Source: Microvirga splendida
Lineage (GTDB): Bacteria; Pseudomonadota; Alphaproteobacteria; Rhizobiales; Beijerinckiaceae
DNA: 64,000 nucleotides
Direction: 5' to 3'
Assembly (NCBI RefSeq): GCF_016427565.1
Contig: NZ_JAELXT010000001.1
Coordinates: 372,001-436,000 of the forward strand
Positions 58,581-64,000 of this stretch are shown piece after piece (within the stretch, counting starts at the first letter, position 1; each line of letters opens with the position of its first letter). The notes beneath the pieces are model-generated. The model was given only the letters and a program-made list of their open reading frames with translations, searched no databases and was not told the DNA's origin. A program made the position numbers and the translations under genes.

Positions 58581-58944
58581 GCGAGAGAGGCCTCCTTGCA
58601 TGGCCCTGGCCTGGACGGCGAGGGAGCTGTTGTCTCACCGGGCAGGGTCCCGATGGAACGAGGATAGGATGTGAGTGTCACGGAACTTGACTATTCCGCT
58701 CGTCTCCCTGATGTAAGCCAGCGGCTACAAACGCTCATGCCCTTGACCAAGGCAGCAACGCTCCCTTAAGTCAAAGGACGCGAATCTTTGCTTCATTATG
58801 TGAACCGCCGGTCTGCGGGGACGGTGCACGGCTTGAGCGCAAGCGACGGCATTCACGGACCCTATCACAGTCCGGCCGAAAAAGCAAAAATATTTCAAAG
58901 CACAGCGTTAAGGAAGCCCGTTTGAGCCAGGCTTGGCTTTAGAA
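58581..58944. other. 364-bp intergenic region between carD and fdxA
   Basis: No gene recognised. Should carry the promoter of carD (minus strand), for example TTGACT at about 58786-58781 reading on the minus strand, without a convincing -10. An AT-rich stretch at 58870-58900 (AAAAAGCAAAAATATTTCAAAG) stands out against the GC-rich surroundings. An unannotated small RNA cannot be excluded. Confidence 0.4.
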
Positions 58945-58991
58945 CGTCGGATGAGCCCCAAAAGTGCAGGTCCACTTTCGGGTCCGGTGCT
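58945..58991. repeat. Hairpin repeat (AAAAGTGG family), copy 5
   Basis: CGTCGGATGAGCCCCAAAAGTG-CAGGTC-CACTTTCGGGTCCGGTGCT, a slightly imperfect stem. It ends one base before the fdxA stop codon, so it probably forms the 3' end of the fdxA transcript. Confidence 0.8.
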
Positions 58992-59330
58992 TTAGTCGCC
59001 CTCGCCCGGATTGGGCGAGAAGAACGCCTCGAACTTGCCCGCCACCCCGTCGAATTCCTTCGCGTCGGCGGGCGCATCCTTCTTGACGGTGATGTTGGGC
59101 CAGCTCTTGGCCATGTCGGCATTGAGCTTCAGCCACTGCTCGAGGCCCGGCTCCGCATCGGGCTTGATGGCCTCGGCCGGGCATTCCGGCTCGCAGACGC
59201 CGCAATCGATGCACTCGTCCGGGTGGATGACGAGCATGTTCTCGCCCTCGTAGAAACAGTCCACCGGGCACACCTCGACGCAGTCCATGTATTTGCACTT
59301 GATGCAATTTTCAGTGACGACGTAGGTCAT
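58992..59330 (-). CDS. fdxA: 7-Fe ferredoxin FdxA
   Basis: 112 residues from ATG 59330 (AAGGA about 7 nt upstream). Cysteines are at 9, 12, 17, 21, 25, 40, 43, 46 and 50, allowing one [3Fe-4S] and one [4Fe-4S] cluster; the second cluster motif is [11 protein letters not shown]. The C-terminal extension ([19 protein letters not shown]) is as in the essential ferredoxin of alphaproteobacteria. Electron carrier; its partner here is unknown. 51 bp after hslR on the same strand. Confidence 0.93.
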   Translation of the reverse strand: MTYVVTENCIKCKYMDCVEVCPVDCFYEGENMLVIHPDECIDCGVCEPECPAEAIKPDAEPGLEQWLKLNADMAKSWPNITVKKDAPADAKEFDGVAGKFEAFFSPNPGEGD

Positions 59331-59381
59331 GCACGGTCCTTCGCGGGTCTGTTCCAATCGAGAGAAAGGGCTGCTGCCGCT

Positions 59382-59684
59382 CTAGCCGTTGTCAGGGGCG
59401 CTGACAAGCGCCCCGTTGTCCCGGCTGAGATCCAGGTAGAGCAGCCTTGCTTCCGGTGCAGGGCCCCGGCGCTGGCCGAGATCCTCGATCCGGACCACCA
59501 GGGTGGACCGGGGCAGCGCGATAGTCAGCACGTCCCCCACGGCCACCGCCTTGGCGGCATTGTCGGTCCGCTGCCCGTTGAGGCGGACATGGCCGCCGGT
59601 CACCATCTTGGCGGCCAGCGTCCGGGTCTTCGCGAAGCGCGCGAACCACAGCCACTTGTCGAGGCGCTGCCGGTCCTCGCGCAT
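59382..59684 (-). CDS. hslR: S4-domain RNA-binding heat-shock protein Hsp15-like
   Basis: 100 residues. S4 RNA-binding domain starts RLDKWLWFARFAKTRTLAAKMVTGGHVRLNGQR and continues AVAVGDVLTI. Hsp15 recycles stalled large ribosomal subunits carrying nascent chains. It lies 13 bp after the Suv3-like helicase gene on the minus strand, an order common in Hyphomicrobiales; the helicase, hslR and fdxA are probably one operon. Confidence 0.88.
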   Translation of the reverse strand: MREDRQRLDKWLWFARFAKTRTLAAKMVTGGHVRLNGQRTDNAAKAVAVGDVLTIALPRSTLVVRIEDLGQRRGPAPEARLLYLDLSRDNGALVSAPDNG

Positions 59685-59697
59685 GCGCTTCAGGGCC

Positions 59698-62600
59698 TCA
59701 CTTCTTGCTGTCCTCGAGCTGGGCCTTGAGGGCCATCAGCTTGGCGAAGGGCGAGTTCGGGTCCGGCTGCTTCTCGCGCCGCTCACGATTGCCTTCATGA
59801 CGGTTGTCGGCGCGCTTGTCGGGCCTCGGGCCGCGACGCTCCTCGCGGCGGCCTTCCCCCTGGTGGGGGCCGCGCGGCGGACGGTTCTGAGGCCTGCCGC
59901 CCTCCCCTTGCGCCTCGCGGCGCTCGGGACGCGGCCGGCGCTCACCGGACTGATCGCCCTGGTTGGCCCCATGGCGCGGGCGACGGTCGCCGCGATCCTG
60001 CCGCTGGTCCGTGCGGTCGGAACGCTCGCCGCGCTCGTGACGGCCGCCACGGGCATCGCGACCCTGGCGGGCCTGCGCGCCGTCGTGTTGGCGGCGGCCC
60101 TGGCGCCATACCTCGATCAGCTCGGGCTCGGCAGGAGCCGTTTCCCCGGAAGCCGCCTCCGCAGGAGCAGCCTCGGCCGGTGCGTCTGCGGGAGCCATCG
60201 CGTCGCCTTCGGGCGAAGCCACGGCCTCGGCGGCGCTGGCCTCCACCTCCTGGTCGGAGACCGACGCTTGAGGAGCCGGCGCGGCAACCGCGCCCGTTTC
60301 CTCGCTGCCAACCGCAGCCTCGGTCGGGGTTTCGTCGGCGGTCTCGGCCTGGCCGTTCTCGACCGGAGCGGCAGCCTCACCCTCGGGAGCCGCGGCCTGG
60401 GGCTCGACGGCCTTGGGCGCTTCCACGAGCGGCACGGTGATGGCGGGCCCAGGACGGCGGTCCATCACGTAGCCGAGCGACTTCAGGATCGTGGCGAAAT
60501 CCTCGCCGGCACAGCCGACCAGCGACGTCATGGCGACGGTCGGGACGAAGCCCTCGCCGTCGGCGGCGCCCGCCGGCGGCTCGCCGGGGGTGATGCCGGG
60601 GCGGTAGGAGATCGCAGGACGGATCAGGTCCGCCAGACGCTCCAGGATGTCGACGCGGACGGCGCGGCCGCCGAGCACCCGGAAGCCGGCGGCCCGGTAG
60701 AGCCCCTGACCGATTTCTGGATCGACCGGGATCGACGTGCGGCCGGACTGGGCGAGATGGGCGATCTCGTCGATGCCCTTCTGGTCGAGGCCGCCGTTCT
60801 GCAGCGCCCAGAGCTGGGTCGCGAGCACACGGGGGGCGGGCTTCAGCAGGGCCGGAAGATAGAGGTGGTAGGCGCCGAAGCGCACGCCCGCCTTGCGCAG
60901 GGCGCTCCGGGCCTCCTGGTCGAGGCTGCGAACCTCGTTGAGGACCTTCGACCGCTCCAGCACGCCGAGCGCCTCGCCGATCTGGAAGCCGATGCCCCGG
61001 GCCAAGCCCGTGAGCTCCTGGCTGTCCTCGAGCTGCAGCAGGGGCCCGAGCAGGCGCACCACATAGGCCTTGAGCCAGGCGCGCAGGCGGGTGTCCACCT
61101 TGTCCCGGGCCGGGCCCGTGAGATGCTCGTCCGACAGGATGCGAAGCTTGGGGTCGAACAGCTTGTCGCCCGGCTCCAGCTTGGCCACCGGGTCGCCCAT
61201 CCAGCGGATCGTGCCGTCGTTCGACAGCACGAGCATCGTGTCGGGGGTTTCGGCGAACCGGTCCGCCCGCGCCTCGATCTCGCCGGCCAGCGCCTTGCTG
61301 GCGGCGTTGCGCAGGGTCTTGGCCTCCGTGGTGTCGGCCTGGGGATCAGGCACGAAATGGAAGCCGTGCAGGTGACCGATGTGCTGACCCTCGACGGTGA
61401 CGTCGCCGGTGGTCGTAATTTCCGCTTCGAGCATCTTGTTCTCTCTCAAGCGCCGCATGAGAACGCTCGTCCTTCGGTCGATGAACCGTTGGGCGAGACG
61501 TTCATGGAGCGCATCCGATAGCTTGTCCTCTACCTGACGCGCAACATCCTGCCAATGCTCTGGATCCTTCAACCAATCGGGACGGTTGGCGACGAAGGAC
61601 CAGGTCCTGACCTGGGCGATGCGGTTGGAGAGGGTGTCGATATCCCCATCCGTCCGGTCCATGGCCGACAGATGGCGGGCGAACCAGTCGGCCGGGATGG
61701 CCCCGTCCTTCATGAGGAAACGGTAGAGCTGGCCGACGAGATCCGCGTGGGTCTGCGGCGAAACCTTCCGGTAGTCGGGCACCTGGCAGATCTGCCAGAG
61801 CCGCTCCACGGCGAATTGCGAGCGGGCCATGGCCTGGATGTCGTCTTCCCGGGCCAGGACCTCGAGGGCCGTGACGTCCTCGCCCGTGGGGGCGCGCACG
61901 AGGCCGTGCTCCCGGGGCTGATGGCCCAGCGAATCGCGCAGGCGGGCCAGGGTGGAGAAGTCCAGGTCCGGATTGCGCCATTGCAGGATGCGGACCGGAT
62001 CGAAGACGTGGTTTTCCAGCGCCTGGACGATCTCCGCATCGAAGGGCGGGCAGCGTGCCGTGGAGCCGAAGGTGCCATCGCGCATGTAGCGGCCGGCGCG
62101 GCCGGCGATCTGGGCCAGTTCGGAGTTGTTCAGCTTGCGGAACTGGAACCCGTCGAACTTCTTGTCGGACGCGAAGGCCACATGGTTCACGTCGAGGTTG
62201 AGGCCCATGCCGATGGCGTCGGTGGCGATGAGATAATCCACGTCGCCGTTCTGGAAGAGCTCGACCTGGGCGTTCCGGGTACGGGGCGACAGGGCGCCGA
62301 GCACCACGGCGGCGCCGCCGCTCTGGCGGCGGATGAGCTCGGCGATGCCATAGACCTCCTCGGCCGAGAAGGCCACGATAGCCGAGCGCCGGGGCAGGCG
62401 CGAGACCTTCTTCTCGCCCGCGAACGACAGGTTCGACAGGCGCGGCCGGGTGACCACGTGGACGCCCGGGATCAGCGCCTCGATCACCGGGCGCATGGTG
62501 GCCGAGCCGATGAGCAGCGTCTCCTCGCGCCCGCGCTGGTTCAGCAGGCGGTCGGTGAACACGTGGCCCCGGTCGAGGTCGCTGGCGAGCTGGATTTCGT

Positions 62601-62904
62601 CCACGGCCACGAAGGCGAGGTCGAGGTCCCGGGGCATCGCCTCGACGGTGGAGATCCAGTAGCGCGGCCGGTCCGGCTTGATCTTTTCCTCGCCGGTGAC
62701 GAGGGCGACGTTGTGGTGACCCGCTTTCTCCACCACACGGTTGTAGACCTCGCGGGCGAGCAGGCGCAGGGGCAGGCCGATCATGCCGCTGTCGTGGCCG
62801 AGCATGCGCTCGATGGCCAGATGCGTCTTGCCGGTATTGGTCGGGCCGAGCACGGCCGTGACGCCGCGCGAGCGCGCCTGCGGGGGGAGGGAACGACGGG
62901 CCAT
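59698..62904 (-). CDS. Suv3-like DExH helicase with long disordered C-terminal tail
   Basis: 1068 residues. Helicase domain 1 has Walker A GPTNTGKTH at 20-28 and DEIQLASD (DExH-type box) at about 101-108; domain 2 has DAIGMGLNLDV and QIAGRAGRYMRDG. The helicase half resembles mitochondrial SUV3 and its alphaproteobacterial relatives (RNA or RNA/DNA helicase of degradosome type). From about residue 780 the chain is low complexity: Ala/Glu/Pro-rich acidic (780-900), then very basic Arg/Gly/Gln-rich (about 905-1050), ending in a short helical FAKLMALKAQLEDSK. The tail may bind RNA or form condensates, inferred. Confidence 0.85.
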   Translation of the reverse strand: MARRSLPPQARSRGVTAVLGPTNTGKTHLAIERMLGHDSGMIGLPLRLLAREVYNRVVEKAGHHNVALVTGEEKIKPDRPRYWISTVEAMPRDLDLAFVAVDEIQLASDLDRGHVFTDRLLNQRGREETLLIGSATMRPVIEALIPGVHVVTRPRLSNLSFAGEKKVSRLPRRSAIVAFSAEEVYGIAELIRRQSGGAAVVLGALSPRTRNAQVELFQNGDVDYLIATDAIGMGLNLDVNHVAFASDKKFDGFQFRKLNNSELAQIAGRAGRYMRDGTFGSTARCPPFDAEIVQALENHVFDPVRILQWRNPDLDFSTLARLRDSLGHQPREHGLVRAPTGEDVTALEVLAREDDIQAMARSQFAVERLWQICQVPDYRKVSPQTHADLVGQLYRFLMKDGAIPADWFARHLSAMDRTDGDIDTLSNRIAQVRTWSFVANRPDWLKDPEHWQDVARQVEDKLSDALHERLAQRFIDRRTSVLMRRLRENKMLEAEITTTGDVTVEGQHIGHLHGFHFVPDPQADTTEAKTLRNAASKALAGEIEARADRFAETPDTMLVLSNDGTIRWMGDPVAKLEPGDKLFDPKLRILSDEHLTGPARDKVDTRLRAWLKAYVVRLLGPLLQLEDSQELTGLARGIGFQIGEALGVLERSKVLNEVRSLDQEARSALRKAGVRFGAYHLYLPALLKPAPRVLATQLWALQNGGLDQKGIDEIAHLAQSGRTSIPVDPEIGQGLYRAAGFRVLGGRAVRVDILERLADLIRPAISYRPGITPGEPPAGAADGEGFVPTVAMTSLVGCAGEDFATILKSLGYVMDRRPGPAITVPLVEAPKAVEPQAAAPEGEAAAPVENGQAETADETPTEAAVGSEETGAVAAPAPQASVSDQEVEASAAEAVASPEGDAMAPADAPAEAAPAEAASGETAPAEPELIEVWRQGRRQHDGAQARQGRDARGGRHERGERSDRTDQRQDRGDRRPRHGANQGDQSGERRPRPERREAQGEGGRPQNRPPRGPHQGEGRREERRGPRPDKRADNRHEGNRERREKQPDPNSPFAKLMALKAQLEDSKK

Positions 62905-63091
62905 GCCTGGATGTCGGGTAATGCTTGAACGTCCCGGAAAACGAGAGGCTTTAAGGGTCGGACGCCGGAGCCGGAAGCCTTCCTGTCAAGGCAGCCTGGC
63001 CCTCGCGGCCGGCTGCGGGCTGCTCCTTATATGGGAACGAGCGCTGCTTTCGCCACCCGCAGCGGACGCTTTCACCAAGGATTCTCAGGGC
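62905..63091. other. 187-bp gap between the DUF3108 gene and the helicase gene
   Basis: Both genes are on the minus strand and point left, so this gap holds the promoter of the helicase operon. No repeat or gene was recognised. Confidence 0.4.
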
Positions 63092-63952
63092 TTATTGAAG
63101 CGTCCCGGCCTTGATGGCCTCGTCCGCGCGCACGGCCCGGCGCGTGCGGGTAGACGCCTTGCCATCCCCTTCCAGGGACCAGAGGGAGGCCTGCATCTCG
63201 CCCATGCCGATCATGGTGCGCACCGAGACCTTCAGGGGAAAGAGCAGCCGCGGCCCTTCGACGGGCGCGAGCCACACGGCCATGTCCCGGTTCTCCTGCA
63301 TGAACTTCGTCGCCGGGCGCTCCGGCCGGTGGCCGGAGACGGGCACGTAGCGGGCGTTGCACACGAGAACCGGACCGGAATAGCCCGTCACCTCGACGTT
63401 CTTCGTCTCCGCATAGGTGAGGACCACGTCCATGCGGGAGGCTCCGTCGAAGACGGGAATGGTCCGGTTGCAGTTGTCGGGATCGGTCAGGCTCTTCGAG
63501 GCGAGCGCCGGCATGAGCAGCGCGCTCATGGGGTCGACCACGCCCCGCTTGTCGGCGGCCTTGACCGGGATCCGGTCCTCCTTGGGCTCGAGAGGCGGGT
63601 CGATCTCGACCTCGGCCACCCGGCCGCCCTTCAGCCCCATCCGGACGCTGCGCTGGTTTTCGGAGGCCTTCGACACCACCTCGAAGCTCGTCGAACGGGG
63701 CTTGGCCTCTGCGAGCGTGCCCGCGGCCGAGGCTTCGCCCTTCCCGCCCGTAAGAAGCATGGCAAGGCCGGTCAGTTTCGCGTTGCCCTTCATCTCGTAC
63801 TTCTTTCCCTTGAAGGACGAGATCAGGTCCGCTTTCCCCAAGGGCAGACCTGCCAGGGAGAGGTCGTACGTCACCTTGAGGGTTTGACCCTGAGCGAACG
63901 AAGCCGTTCCTGCAAAGGCCAAGGTTGCGAGAGCTGAAGCGATGAGGCGCAT
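63092..63952 (-). CDS. DUF3108 envelope protein
   Basis: 286 residues from ATG 63952. Signal peptide ending AQA/AQG (residue about 20), then TLKVTYDLSLAGLPLGKADL, typical of DUF3108, a beta-rich periplasmic or outer-membrane-associated family of unknown function. The middle has DPMSALLMPALAS and CNRTIPVFDGASRMDVVLTY; the C-terminal half has VPVSGHRPERPATKFMQENRDMAVWLAP. In many Hyphomicrobiales it lies beside the gene for ribosomal protein L28, which would be beyond the right edge. Probably a monocistronic gene. Confidence 0.85.
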   Translation of the reverse strand: MRLIASALATLAFAGTASFAQGQTLKVTYDLSLAGLPLGKADLISSFKGKKYEMKGNAKLTGLAMLLTGGKGEASAAGTLAEAKPRSTSFEVVSKASENQRSVRMGLKGGRVAEVEIDPPLEPKEDRIPVKAADKRGVVDPMSALLMPALASKSLTDPDNCNRTIPVFDGASRMDVVLTYAETKNVEVTGYSGPVLVCNARYVPVSGHRPERPATKFMQENRDMAVWLAPVEGPRLLFPLKVSVRTMIGMGEMQASLWSLEGDGKASTRTRRAVRADEAIKAGTLQ

Positions 63953-64000
63953 GGGGCTTTTCCGATAGTCTATTCTGTTGCATCGCACGAGATTCGGAAT

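Noticed and set aside
1-64000. CRISPR arrays
   Set aside because: No regularly spaced direct repeats were seen; the repeats present are palindromic and dispersed.

Overview
The window is a chromosomal segment of a GC-rich alphaproteobacterium, most likely Hyphomicrobiales of the Methylobacteriaceae type (Microvirga- or Methylobacterium-like). The basis is indirect: MetX/MetW methionine synthesis, an NdvA-type glucan exporter, the gene order Suv3-like helicase > hslR > fdxA > carD, an HpnC/HpnD/HpnE squalene module beside carotenoid genes, and abundant short palindromic intergenic repeats. No prophage, insertion sequence or CRISPR array was seen. Genes and starts were read from the sequence alone, with no database search.

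Layout. 1-13.6 kb is mostly core metabolism: a truncated trans-sulfuration enzyme, tspO, hpt, ftsEX, a YdcF-like protein and an acyltransferase, a small gene behind a probable LexA/SOS promoter, chaC, DUF2125, the aromatic amino acid operon (chorismate mutase-hisC-tyrA, minus strand) and metXW. 13.8-18.1 kb holds xerD with a 49-residue membrane peptide gene upstream, then aroK-aroB and a CNNM/CBS transporter gene. 18.3-24.7 kb (minus strand) holds an epoxide hydrolase-like enzyme, an NdvA-type exporter, a CAP-domain lipoprotein, a large MscS channel and a small membrane protein. 25.0-32.5 kb is a surface-sugar locus: a GH2 enzyme facing a three-gene operon of glycosyltransferase, UDP-galactopyranose mutase and a GH1-RmlD fusion. 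32.7-34.4 kb holds four small genes.

34.7-44.9 kb is the most distinctive part: two CrtI-family oxidoreductases, an O-methyltransferase-like protein, an acyltransferase, a CrtQ/HpnB-like glycosyltransferase, one protein fusing HpnC-like and HpnD-like prenyl synthase domains, HpnE and IspH. The last six genes are joined by 4-bp start/stop overlaps. The set fits a squalene-derived (C30) carotenoid glycosyl/acyl ester pathway with its own isoprenoid supply.

44.9-48.1 kb holds a MATE exporter and a coupled amidoligase + class I glutamine amidotransferase-like hydrolase pair, of a kind predicted to make and unmake an unknown amide-linked product. 48.2-64 kb holds a hybrid sensor protein with a decayed ATPase domain, a GH3 beta-glucosidase, DUF1275 and DUF1206 membrane proteins, tRNA-Arg(CCT), an SNase-like protein, an M48 lipoprotein protease, rpoH, carD, fdxA, hslR, the Suv3-like helicase and a DUF3108 protein.

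Several families of palindromic repeats (about 40-155 bp) fill intergenic gaps, and some recur in the same tandem order.
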